Positions 32,589 to 43,913 of a stretch of 64,000 nt of DNA are shown piece by piece (positions within the stretch are counted from its first letter, which is position 1; each line of letters opens with the position of its first letter). The stretch is from contig JAPTYO010000011.1 of assembly GCA_036873135.1 (NCBI GenBank), positions 4,634,298-4,698,297 of the forward strand, given 5' to 3'. Source of the stretch: Clarkia xantiana subsp. parviflora (taxonomy: Eukaryota; Streptophyta; Magnoliopsida; Myrtales; Onagraceae). The notes beneath the pieces are model-generated. The model saw nothing but the letters and a program-made list of their open reading frames with translations, was not told where the DNA came from and made no database searches. The position numbers were made by a program, and so were the translations under genes.

Positions 32589-34954
32589 TCAAAGGAGTCC
32601 ATCATCCCTGACAGGGCTGGGCGGAACTGGCAAAAGTTGCACATTAGTGCCACCACCATCTTCTCCAAACAAAAATGCAAACTCAGATGTAGTAGTATCT
32701 AAGCGACGAAGCTCGGCAACTTGCCCAACAGCAGACTCCGCATATGGCCCTAATTTTTCAAAAGGAAAGCCAGGAGCAAGAATGCTCACTCTACGAATAA
32801 AGTCCTCAGCAAACTCGCTGAGCATAGGAGTGGCCTTCGCTGTAGCAGCAGCAGTAACTGCGCTATCAAATCCAGGAGTAAAAGGGATCTTGCTAAGTCC
32901 CTCTTCAATACCAGCCTTCATTTCTACCTCGCGCACTTTCCGACAGGCAACCTTGTGCTTGTCTGCGTTATCAGAAATTGCCTTCTCAATGGCGGCATTC
33001 TCAGACTCAAGCTGAACAAGGCTGGCATGATCAGAATCATAACGAGCATCAAAATCCGTCTTCTTCAACGAAAGACGGCGCACTTCATCCTTAGCTTCCT
33101 CAAGCTCCTTGGACAAAGTAGCAGCCTTGTCAGCAATGGCACGCCTCTCCTGGACAAGCTCCAACATGAAGGAGGCCATGTGCACCATATCAGAAACAAC
33201 CTGAAAACAAGGAAACAATAAGCATACGTGTTCGGGAAAACGAACATAGCAAAGTAAAAAAAAAAAAAAGATACTCACTGGAGTGAATCCAGACAACGAT
33301 CTCTCAACAAAAGTTCGTGCCTCCTCGTCACTCGAGGGTCGAACAATTCGATCACCAGGAGAAATGGATCGATGAAGAACACGCACGCCAACTTCAGGCA
33401 TGCTCAGCTGGGAGTTCTTGGGAAAAGTAAGATCTCCTGCCACGTATGGCATCCACTTACCATCTGAAATATCACCATCCAAAGGAAGAAGCAAATCCGC
33501 ACGTCCAAGTGGCGGGATCGCTACACGCAAACCAAACAGCGTTATGCAAAAGCCAAAAACAAAGCGTACAAAGGCGCAGAATCAAGTGTCCAGCTTATAC
33601 CAGAAAGAAGAGAACGTTCCACCTCGGACCGCTCCTTCGAGCGGGGGGCAGACAACGCATCCTCGCAACCGTCAACTTCCTTCCCTTTATGACAGGAAGG
33701 AGTAGGAACGGTCACAGTAGTCTTCGGACGCTTCGAATTGCTCGAAGAACGCGCCCCAGTGGTGGACCGTTTGGAAGAGTCAGGAACAGCAACAACGCGG
33801 TCAGTAACAAGCGTCGTACGACCTGCAAGTAACATGCAAAGTTACAATCCAACCTAGAAAACACATAAGGAAGATTGTCCTTTTAAAACCATCTACCTTT
33901 TCCACGTCCAGAAGCCGCCGATGCTCCAGAAGCAAGTGGGGGAACGATCCTCCCGCTAGAAGCAATCTTGCGAGCGGCCGCCGTCTGCAAAGACGAGCTT
34001 TTTCCGTCAAACCAACCTACAGTGCAACACAGTAAAAAGTTATAAAAATGATCAACATACCGAAGCTGCAGAAGGGAGCACATGGATCCCAGCATCAATC
34101 AATTCCTGATCAGATGCACGCAATGAGCAAGTAAAGCCGCGCGATTGTTGACAGTGATATATCTGTTTTATCACTTCCTTATCCGACAAGGAGAGTTCCC
34201 GAAAAGCAGGCGCGGGATCAAACTTCCGAACATACTCGACATCCCAAGTCGTCCCCGCATCATGAACAAAAAAGTAATGATGCCTCCAATGGTCGGCAGA
34301 CCGATCCGCGGTAGCAACTAATTGGTAACTAGGATCCCACTTGGCTTCCCCAAGACCAAGTTCCTCAAAACCATCGCTCTGCAAGTTCGGCCAACGAACT
34401 TTCACACCGCACAATCCCGCTGAGTCTGAACTCTTAAGCTGGTAGAAGCAGCGTAAGAGGGTGCGGGAATAACGCCAGGACTGCTTGTGAAGCAACACTC
34501 TGAAACAAGTCCATACTCGAATCCCGTTGGGTGCAAGATCTAAAAGGGAAATCCCATAACCACTACAGAGCTCAACCAAGTCAGAACAGTAGGGAAACCG
34601 CAAACCCTCTCTAACGTGTGATGTGTACACGACGGATAAATCTGCAGGTGGAGGAGTAGTATCTCCTAAACTGCTATCAGGGAGTACCTCAAAGGGGTAA
34701 AAAGCCTCGGTACAAGCGTCGAGTCCGGAAGCACTCGCATACAAGGTGAATAGGGATCTATCCAAGCGGTTAGTATAATACCTAACCAACGTCTCAGTCT
34801 CTCCAGCAGGAGATGCCCCAACGAAAGGACCAGCAGCTACACCCTCATCGATGTCTAAAACACTATCTGCCGGCAAAACCGGGTCTACTTCCAAGTCATC
34901 CTCTATATCGGAATTAAAGGGAGTCTGCGATAGAGGAGGGGTGGACTTACTCAT
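32589..34954 (-). CDS. Antisense extra ORF of the LTR element, 'gypsy-type transposon' family (5 exons)
   Basis: Exons (minus strand): 34954-34061, 33984-33897, 33822-33601, 33520-33279, 33200-32589. All four introns are GT..AG and phases join to 2058 nt (685 aa). The acidic N-terminus (PPLSQTPFNSDIEDDLE) is followed by a domain about 90-280 with YTSHVREGLRFPYCSDLVELCSGYG, spaced like the plant 'putative gypsy-type transposon' family (PF04195 type); then a Ser/Lys/Arg-rich linker and a C-terminal coiled coil (about 490-610, LSKELEEAKDEVRRLSLKK). Such antisense extra ORFs are known in some Tat-lineage elements; their role is not established. Splice sites and an uninterrupted frame suggest it was recently under constraint. 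An ATG at 35011 would add 19 codons. Confidence 0.75.
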
Positions 34955-35032
34955 TGTATCAACGCGATCAAAGGGAAAGAAGCTCCGCAAGAAGTTACTA
35001 CGATCCCACAATCTGCAAGAAGCAAGCGAAAG

Positions 35033-35212
35033 TCAAAGTCAACGCGCGTATCAAAGTCAACGCGCGTATCAAATTCAACGCGCGTATCAAATTCAACGCG
35101 CGTATCAAAGTCGACGCACGTATCAAAGTCAACGCGCGTATCAAAGTCAACTCACGTATCAAAGTCAATGCGCGTATCAAAGTCAACGCGCATATCAAAG
35201 AGTCAACGCACG
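35033..35212. repeat. 18-bp CpG-rich tandem array, about 10 copies
   Basis: Unit TCAAAGTCAACGCGCGTA, with variants TTCAACGCG, GTCGACGCA and GTCAACTCA. It starts about 20 bp upstream of the longest possible start of the antisense ORF (35011), the position of a promoter for that ORF. Confidence 0.93.
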
Positions 35213-36646
35213 TAGCCAAGATCCACGCACATAGTAAAGTTGACATGTACCATAAAAGGGACTAACGTCTTAAGGAGCTATCAGGCAAACGGTGGAATTA
35301 ACGCGACAAACCACAAGGATCGAACACGGCAACGCCTAAGGGAAATATTTCTCTAAGGCGTCAAGACGACAAGTGACTATGCCTAAAGTTATTGGGCAAT
35401 CCCCGTCAACCAAAAAACCCGCCAAGAGGAAAATTCTGCATATCGACCAAAAAAGCTTCTACACAAAGACACGGGGGCACTATATCCAAACGGGGAATTC
35501 TACCTCAACTATCCACGAAAGTGAAAAATCGCCTAAGTTATGGACAAACGACGATAATAACGGCAACCAATCAGCAATTACTCGACATACAAGCATCAAC
35601 AAACAGTTCCACACATCAACGACGAAAAATAGCTCAAACGAACAACAATACGGTGACATTCGAAATCAAGTCGAAGCTGTCCTGTAAATTCGAATTTCCA
35701 AATTACCTCAAAACGTGACGAAAAGTATCCCAATGGACTCCCCTCGTCGAGACGATTCCGGAAAGGTAAGGACCGCGACGAACCGAGGCCGGGAAGGCGG
35801 CGCGTGGGCCACACGCTCCGGCGGAGGTGATTCTCACGCGGCGCGTGAGGGCGCGTCCGGCGTCTCCTGGTGGCTCCGAAGGCGGCGCTGGAATCCTCGT
35901 GACAAACTGAGTCGAATGGTGGTGTCAACTTCTGAAAACAAGTCAAGGATCAAACTCGAAACTGTCGGAATGTGTCTAAGCTCTACGACGACAAAGAAAT
36001 TATGAACACAAAAGCAATTTCGGGAAAGGATGAATGAATTACCTGCAAAGAGGATGGAATGATGAATTCCCAAGGTGCTGGAAGGATAATTGGGGATGTG
36101 TGTATTTACATATCCCAAGAGATGCTTTGTTGATAAGGATTAACTTATCTACACTCAAGCCTAAACGCCTACGGTATACTCCATCCTCTCTTCCAAAAAT
36201 ATCTACTCCTATGCATATCTTGACATTGCACGTATCAAACCCATCACTCTACACGTATGTTGTCATCGCATGATTCGTGATTTGATAATCACTAAGTCAT
36301 TTTAGAAGCATACGGTTTCTACTTCTTGCATTGCGTAATTACGGTCTTGCCATGACCATTACTTATGCATGCATGTTGATAGGAGCATGATCGCATAGTG
36401 TATTTCCAATTGCTTATATCTCCAATGATAACCATACTTGCACATATATATTTCCTATCGCACTAACCGTGATGACAGGAAACAAAGTCATTCGGTCGAA
36501 AAATCAAACGACGGACGAAATCAAGATACCAACGTCCGACCAACGATCAAAACCGAAAGGTTAGCGTCAAACTCAAATTGGACAAGTATCCTAGCTTAAA
36601 ATAGAGTCAAGAAAGGTTCTAAACCGTTACTTGACTCGGGGACAAG
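35213..36646. other. 3' internal part of the LTR element
   Basis: No confident gene. 35715-35950 is GC-rich with a 90-codon open stretch on either strand that I do not recognise. The segment ends with the purine-rich CGGGGACAAG just before the 3' LTR. Confidence 0.5.
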
Positions 36647-37425
36647 TGATGGATAAATGTCCAATTCGGGTTCGTATTTACATTTCGGGCCTCGTAAACA
36701 CGTCAAAAATTACATCTCGGTTTAAAAACGTCTCCCAAGGAATCAAAACGGTCCGGAAACGCATTTACGCGCGTCCGGACCGGACCTCCGGGTTGCGCAA
36801 AGCAATCCGGAGGTCCGGGTTGCGCGGCAATCCGGACCTCGCCGAATTGCCCAAATTCGACGAGGTCCGGATTGCCTTACGGGTATCGCGCGACTACCGT
36901 ATCCGCGATTACCGTTACGCGTAGAGAAGTCAAGTTCGCACATTACCAATATGGATGACGGTTACCGCATGCTCTTGAACCGTCATCAAACCGCTTTAAA
37001 ACCGGGTCCGGTCCCAAGAAAGCCTATAAATAGGAATCCTTGGCCACCCATTTTCACACATCCTCTCATTTGCCCAACTTTGGTATTTTGAGCTCTGACT
37101 TCTCTCTAGAAATATTCTCTCTCTAGAAATTACCTTTTTGCCCTTATAGTGACTTAAGCTTCGGAGAGGGCTCCGCTAGCACCACCCCCCCTCTCCGTGC
37201 TAGCATTGGTCCTTCGTGCAGGAATCGTCGCCCAGACGCCCGCATTTGTGCACAGACCACCGCCTCCTGAGGCACAGCCATACCGAGACACAGACTTTTA
37301 CGGGAGCAAAACTGAACACTCGCCAGTGGCTCAACCTCTTCCCGACGAAGGGTTACAGCCCAAAAAGCCCGCACAACCACGCGAACATACGCGTCCTCAC
37401 GACCTTGTTCATTCCGGACGCAACA
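36647..37425 (+). repeat. 3' LTR
   Basis: 779 bp, TGATGG...CAACA. It carries a 27-bp duplication around 36799-36825 (two copies of the CCGGGTTGCGC block) not present in the 5' LTR. It is followed by GGATA (37426-37430). Confidence 0.95.
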
Positions 37426-37430
37426 GGATA

Positions 37431-37826
37431 TATAGATGAAACTTAAAAATACAATATATAATTGTTAATTAACAGAATATATACTAATTAATTAAGAATT
37501 TAAAATTTTAATATAAGAAATTTAACCCTTAAACAAAAATATTATTTTATTAAATATATAATATTATCTATTTACTAATTTTAATATATTATACATTTTT
37601 AAATAATTATAAATATAAATATGTCAATGAATATATAGATATATATTTATAGAGAAAGAGATATTTATATGTTAGTTTTTTTTAATATGTGCTATTTACT
37701 AACATATTTCTCTTATTTTGAGGAAAAAAAGTATTTTTCTTTGCCAAAAAAACAATAACGTATATATATATAATCCAATGTCTCCTATTCAATCTAAAAA
37801 AAAAAAAACTAAGTCTCACTTTTGCT
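37431..37826. other. AT-rich DNA right of the LTR element
   Basis: No gene seen. It probably contains the remaining 5' part of Helitron B, split by the LTR insertion. Confidence 0.4.
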
Positions 37827-38393
37827 TAGGGGTGAGCAAATTACCCAGTTGGAACCGGAACCGGACCGGAATCGGACCGGAACCGGTCATTTGGTAGGTT
37901 CCGGGTAGATGTAAATGGTTCTGGTACGGTTCTGGGATTAAATTTCAAGAACCGGTATTTTCGGTTCCGATTCCGGGATAAGTTTTCGGGTACCCAAATA
38001 CCCGGAACCGGAACCGTTATATATATATAAATTAAAAAAACACTAAACATTTAACAAATTTAAAATTGGTTTGTGGAAAATGTTATAATTATTTTTATGA
38101 TTCACTTGGTATAACATAAATTTCAGTTTCAATTGGCTACCGAGAACCCGGTTCCAACTGGGTATCCAGAACCCGGCTCCAACTAGTACCTAAAATTATA
38201 TTATTTAGTTTGAAAATTTGTAACCGGTTCCTTAACGGGTACCCGGAACCGATTGGCTCTTAACGGTTATGGTACGGTTCCGGTTCCTAAATGTTCTGGT
38301 ACGGTTCTGGGTAATAAAGTTAGGAACCGTTTAGTATTGGTCTGGTTCTGGGATACCCTAAAAGTACTGGGTACCCGGAACCGCTCACCCCTA
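37827..38393. mobile_element. hAT-like non-autonomous element
   Basis: TIRs TAGGGGTGAGC and GCTCACCCCTA. The body is dominated by GGAACCGG/GGTACCCGG words in both orientations. TTTTGCT lies directly left (37820-37826) and again three bases right of the end (38397-38403), a probable imperfect target duplication. Confidence 0.7.
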
Positions 38394-39820
38394 TAATTTT
38401 GCTAACCATGGTAGAGTGAAGCTAACTTCCGGATATTTACCAAAACGGAAAAAAAAAACCATTGTCCCTTCACATTATTAAAAACCAAACCCATGATTTT
38501 TTTACGGTAGCCCATCACTTGGCCATATCTCCGTACCCTACTAAATATTACCTCATCCGTGAAACCTCTTCCAAATAGCCGCAAGGATTAACAGTAGCCT
38601 TCCTCCGATCTTCTCTGGTTGATTAGCTATGTTCTCTTAGTTCGCTCTTTATGAGGAGGTCCGGTGAGTACAGCGAGGCGGAGGTGGTCGACAGAGTCGA
38701 GGTTACGATTTACATGGACGAACCAGGCAGTTGAAGAGTCGTGCATCGAGTCTTATCCAACCAGTTTCGTCCTTTATATGATAACATAAACCACAGATCT
38801 GTGCATGTTCGTTTTTACTACATCAACCTTAAATATTCGTTCAAGAACTGACCTAAAACCTCAACATCTACTAGGGGTGTAGACGAGCCGAGTCGAGTAT
38901 CTGTCAAGTTGGAATCGACTCGATTATAACGTACCGATCTCAGAATTGGTCGAGCTCAAATTTCTGGAACTCGACTCGCAACTCGATTATAAGTACCGAT
39001 TTCAAAATTGGTCAAACTCAAATTTCTGAAACACGAACTCGACTCACATCCAAGCTCGACTCGACTAGTTAGCCAATTATACATCAAAATATGTTAGCAT
39101 TTTCCATGACTGCCTGACTCGACCCGAAAGCTCATTATACATCGCAATAAGGTAATTGAGCTCGACCCGACAATAACTCAGATAAATTATGCATATTATA
39201 AAACTCGATTAGGCTCGCGAATACTTCAAGCCAAGTATTATTAAGATTGAGGTCAACTTGACATACCAAACAACTCAACTCGAGCTTGTCCCGACTCGAA
39301 ATTTTTCGAGTCGAATTCGAGTTTTGATCAGATTGATTCAAAGACCTCAAAATTTAATGTTTATTAAAATTTATTTCTTGCATTTTAATTATAACAAGTT
39401 TTTTTTATTTTAAACTACGTATATAGATAAATATACCGTATTGTACAAATATTTTTAAAAAATAACATATTTTGTGTTAATCGTAAAATAATATATAATA
39501 CAATTTATTTACTTATATTATACAATTAATAACTAAACATATAGTCAAAGTAAAATTTAAGCTAAATATGTTACCAAACTCATATTTAGAAAAATCACTT
39601 TCTAATGCAAGTTTAAAATGTCACTCTTCCAAACATTGATTGCATCATCTTAATCAACTTTTTCCTAATCTACTTTTAATAAAAGCAATTTTTCAAAGTA
39701 AAAACATTGTCAAACTCATCTTAAGTGGCATCGCCATGTCATCGATGGGAGATGTAAGGTTACATGGACAGATAAGATTGCTTCGTTTTTATATGTAGCT
39801 GATGTGTTTTAGTATTTATA
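38394..39820. other. Intergenic DNA with a decayed TAGGGG-type element
   Basis: No gene recognised. At 38872 TAGGGGTGTAGACGAGCC starts a segment rich in CGACTCGA/TCGAGTCG words running to about 39345. It resembles the other hAT-like elements, but its right terminus is missing. 39346-39820 is AT-rich. Confidence 0.45.
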
Positions 39821-41076
39821 TCTATATCTATATCTATATATAATATAATTTGGTTATGATGCATAGAATGTTGAAAAATAAGCAAAATGAATTTTTTAAC
39901 TTAATTTTACTGGACCACATAGGTTGTAAGTTACATTTGCTAATGTGACATCACATTTTTGCACACATGGATACTTTAAAATTGTCCAAAAGCACCTCAT
40001 TGCATCTTGAAAGCCGTTTCGGTTTTTATGTACGTTACATTAAAATTAATTAGTATTTAATTGATAATAAACTACAAATATTTTAAAAATTACTTATACT
40101 TCATGTTAATACTATTATCTTAATATATATTTTTTTTGTAAAAGTATATCTACATTCTAACATTGAATATAAAAATCAAATATAACTTGGTTTATATGTT
40201 TATTATTCTAATATTGAATATGAAAATCAGATATAATTTGAGATTTATATGTTTATTATTATGCTTTATTTATTATAATCTCAAATTTGTAAAAATTAGA
40301 AAATAAAATAAAATGAGAGAACCAAACTCAAGTGTTTAAAATCCATATAATTTAGGATAACATAATTTATTTCATGAAATACTATTAACTAATAATTAAG
40401 ATTAAAACTAAAAGTAAAAATATTAAACATATATTTTTTAGGCAAACGAATTAACCTAAATTTATTTGTTTTGACATGGATTGTACAAATAAAATATTAC
40501 GAAAAAATGAAAATGAGAAAAAAAGTAAATTAAGGTTAATTTTTTTAAAATGTACTAAAACTAAAAATATTAAACATATAATTTTTAGGCAATCGAATTA
40601 ACATAAATTTATTTCTTTTACATGAATTGTACAAATAAAATTTTACGAAAAAATGAAAATGAGAAAAAAAAATAAATTAAGGTTAATTTTTTAAAATGTA
40701 CTTAAAAAGTACACATCACTAAATATTTTTCAATAAACTTCATAAAATATATTTATTTTTACTAAAAATGATGATGGAAAAAAAACATATACATAATAGT
40801 TAATATTCACTTATTATTATCTTTTGTAATTTTTAGTTAAAATTTATAAATAAATATATTTAAATTTTATATAATGCAACACTTTATAACTAAGTTAAAT
40901 TAATTTATTACTTATGTAATGGACCAGATTAAAAGATATGTGTATATTTAGTTAATTTTATATTTTTGTTATATAAATATTTTTTTTAAACTTATAACTT
41001 AAATTTAAATAACAATAATAATATATTTTGAATGAATTATTTGATATTCCGCGCAAAGCGCGGGTCAGTTCTCTAG
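39821..41076 (+). mobile_element. Helitron C (non-autonomous, 1256 bp)
   Basis: 5' end TCTATATCTATATC preceded by A. 3' end: stem CCGCGC-AAA-GCGCGG, nine-base spacer GTCAGTTCT, then CTAG followed by T. The A|TC...CTAG|T context is the Helitron insertion rule. Very AT-rich and non-coding. It contains an internal tandem duplication of about 145 bp (near 40406-40550 and 40557-40705). Confidence 0.7.
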
Positions 41077-42888
41077 TTTATCATAAATCTACACAACTTT
41101 TCAGAATTATATTATATATATAGATTACTTATGTATAATACTTTTTTTTTTTTTGGGCAAGTTATGTATAATACTTAATAATTATAAATTAAAGATAATA
41201 ATTCAGCCAGAGCATTGAGCATTCATTAGCATAATAATTATATCTACTTATGTTAGGTGGACATTAAACTCCAAATGGACAAAAAAAAATGATAAGGGTA
41301 TATTAGTAATTCAATGCAGGGGAAATTGATAGCAAACTCTAGTGCTGATAGGGCCCCAAGCCAGGCGAGGCCGAAGGATGTCGTTTTCCTTTGCCCAAAG
41401 TGGGGCCCACTCTCCCTATTTCAGTGGGCTAAAGCTTTATTATTAGTGGTTTGAACAATCATTAGCTGCTCCACGACTCTAAGATCTCTACACGTGTCCT
41501 CACGTCGACGGTTACGATGAAAATGGCATCTTTGTGTGGGTCCTCCCTGTCCCTACCTGATCAAATCCCAAGACGTCTCAATCATTGGACATCAACTTTA
41601 AAAAACACTTTACCCCACTGACAAGAAAGTTACTCAAATTTTAAAATTAATCAATACATACACTACTTAAATTGCCAAATAATTTCAGCTTCATGATTAC
41701 TTATATTTTATGTAAAATTTAAATGGGTGTTTTCTTTAATTGTTTAAAACTGTAAAAATGTTTGCGGACGCCGTTTAATTAGAAGTAGCGATTAGATTGT
41801 TTTCGGACTTCAGTTGAACCGGTTTGTTTTGAATCAGTGCAACTTTCTGTTCTAATATTATCTTCCCTTTTTACCCAAAAAAAAGTTAAAGTTTACCAAT
41901 TAATATGGATCTTCGTTGAAATATGTAACTTCTAAAATTGCAGTCGCCTTAATTGAAAATTAAATCATATGATATTTCTTATAACTATCCACATTCTCTT
42001 TTTTTCGTTACGTTTACATGATGTGCACTTAACATGAATCTCAACTAATACTTGCCTAATTTTGCCACTTTTTGTTAATTTTAATTAACAAGTTAGGTCA
42101 TGGGATACATATAGACGTGTAAGCCTAAGTATTAGAATTGCGATAAGAAAAATTTAACAATCCAACTATGCACATGCAAGATAAATTGTTTAAAATGTAT
42201 CACTAATTAAGATATTGTTGTTCAACCATCCAACTATCACTTATTATATATATATATATATATATATATCATATCCATACATATGTTATTTAATTAAATT
42301 TCTTGTCACAGTAATTAATTAATTTATTTATTTATTTCCTAACTAACGATTCGAGAAGTGGACCTAATCTAGAAGTAAGCAAAAGGACTATTATTTCTTT
42401 GGTATTGTTTTAGTTAACCAATGAAGGAAAAATGTTGTTTTTTGTTTTGCTTATCATAATAACTTTTATAAAAATAAAATCAAAGTTGAATTTGATATAA
42501 TAAAAATGAATATTAAAGCACTTCTTATAAAAAAAAATATCCTATTATTATAAAACACAATCTAGCTTAATTAGAGATATTTTATATGGGTTTATTTTAT
42601 TATTCATTTTGATTTTAAGTGATAATATCTTGAGAAATAAATAAAATCTGAAAAGGAAACCACTCCATGGAATCCTTGAAAATAAAAACAAACTATGGGC
42701 TTTAGGGTCTGCACTAGACTAGACTTTAACAACTCCATAATAAATTATTGAAAGCTCCCTTTTGTGGTCTCCATAGATTTATACCATTCTTTGGTGTAAC
42801 AAGCTCTCTCTCTCTCTCTCTCCATTATATCTTCAAGAACACCCACACCTCTCTAAGAATCCGATCCACTTCCCTCGTATAATCAAAC
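41077..42888. other. Upstream region of the FLZ gene
   Basis: No gene. CACGTGTC (41491-41498) is an ABRE/G-box-type motif about 1.4 kb upstream. A CT repeat (42804-42822) lies about 70 bp before the start codon, as is common in plant leaders. The rest is AT-rich. Confidence 0.45.
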
Positions 42889-43740
42889 ATGTTGGGAAAG
42901 AGGCCACCACCATTGATGAAAAAGCTGTCGGAGCTGCTCCTCTTGGGCGGAAACGGCCGAACAGCCGCCGTGGACGCCGCCACCAGCCCCCGGAGTCCAC
43001 TCGACTTCAAGAACCTGCCGCCGTCGCCGAGGTACGACCTTGCCGGCGTGGGGTTGGGTATCGTCGCAGCTCTAGGGCATGAATCTCAGGCCAGGTACTG
43101 CATTTCCAGCCACCGCCCGGCGGCGGTTTCCGGCGGAGCGAAGAACTGGGAGATGGAGAGCGAGACCTTCACCTACGTAACCCGCCATGAACCGGCCGGA
43201 AAGTCGTTCACAAAAGTGTACTACGATGCATGCGAGTACGGAAGCGTCTGTACTGGACGTGAAGCAGTTCGCGACTTCCATGGCCGCCGGAGAGATGAAG
43301 GAGAAGAAGATTGCAAAGCTTTGAAGTTCCAAACCCTAGAATTCCTCAGTTGTTGCCACTTGTGTGGGAAGAAGCTCCATGGCCGAGATATCTTCATGTA
43401 CAGGTAAAATTAACTTCCGGCGTAATTAATAAACCCCTGAACTTTTGAAATGTAACAATAAGTACCTAAATTTTTTGAAAAATTCATTTACACCCTAAAC
43501 TTATTATCATTGATTTGTCACATAAAGATTGATCCCTCTGATGAAATTCTCTACTTTTACAGGGGAGATAAAGCGTTTTGCAGTCCTGAGTGTAGATCGA
43601 GACAGATGGCGAGCGATGAGAGGCAAGAACAGTGTAAAGCCGAGGCATCGAAATCAAGAACAACCTCGGTGGATGTCTCGAGCTCACCGTACAATCGCGA
43701 TGGTAACATCTTCTTCTCTGCTGGGATCATGGCGATTTAG
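42889..43740 (+). CDS. FCS-like zinc finger (FLZ) domain protein (2 exons, complete)
   Basis: Exon 1 42889-43403, intron 43404-43562 (GT..AG), exon 2 43563-43740; 693 nt, 230 aa. The intron splits an Arg codon inside the zinc finger, as usual in this family. The N-terminus MLGKRPPPLMKKLSELLL is typical of FLZ proteins. The FLZ domain (about 155-196) reads FLSCCHLCGKKLHGRDIFMYRG, then DKAFCSPECRSRQM, with the CX2C...CX3C pattern and FCS-type motif. The family is plant-specific; members bind SnRK1 kinase subunits as adaptors in energy and stress signalling. Exon 1 is GC-rich against an AT-rich background. The C-terminus has a Ser-rich tail. Which family member it is cannot be told. Confidence 0.93.
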
Positions 43741-43907
43741 CAGAGAGTTACGCGCGTGGTGTTCTACTAAGTATATATATATATATATACACGGCAATAA
43801 GATTAGTAACATGAGAAAATTTTCCTTAGTCGAAACCCTAATTAATTAGTCGATTTTTGTTTGTTATTATTGCATATGTAAGGAAATTTTCTCTCAGTTG
43901 TTGGAAG

Positions 43908-43913
43908 AATAAA
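43908..43913 (+). terminator. Poly(A) signal of the FLZ gene
   Basis: AATAAA 168 nt after the stop codon, a normal distance for a plant 3' UTR. Confidence 0.5.

Larger units (their letters stand above)
26410..37425 (+). mobile_element. 11.0-kb non-autonomous Ty3/gypsy (Tat-like) LTR retrotransposon
   Basis: Complete element flanked by GGATA. Order: 5' LTR, primer-binding site, gag-protease ORF, second gag-like segment, 66-bp tandem array, antisense five-exon ORF, 18-bp tandem array, GC-rich segment, purine tract (CGGGGACAAG) and 3' LTR. I find no reverse transcriptase, RNase H or integrase motifs (no YVDD-type box, no HHCC). The gag, the DGGSSADIL protease and the antisense extra ORF are all known for plant Tat-lineage Ty3/gypsy elements. 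It would need enzymes supplied in trans. The LTRs differ by about ten substitutions and two indels by eye, so insertion is fairly recent. Confidence 0.9.

Noticed and set aside
35033..35212. 18-bp repeats considered as a replication origin iteron array or CRISPR
   Set aside because: There are no spacers and no replication gene. The position inside an LTR element and the degenerate unit fit a promoter or minisatellite.
35715..36005. GC-rich open stretch near the 3' end of the LTR element as a host gene exon
   Set aside because: Open on both strands because of composition, no recognisable domain, and wholly inside the retrotransposon. Left as unassigned.
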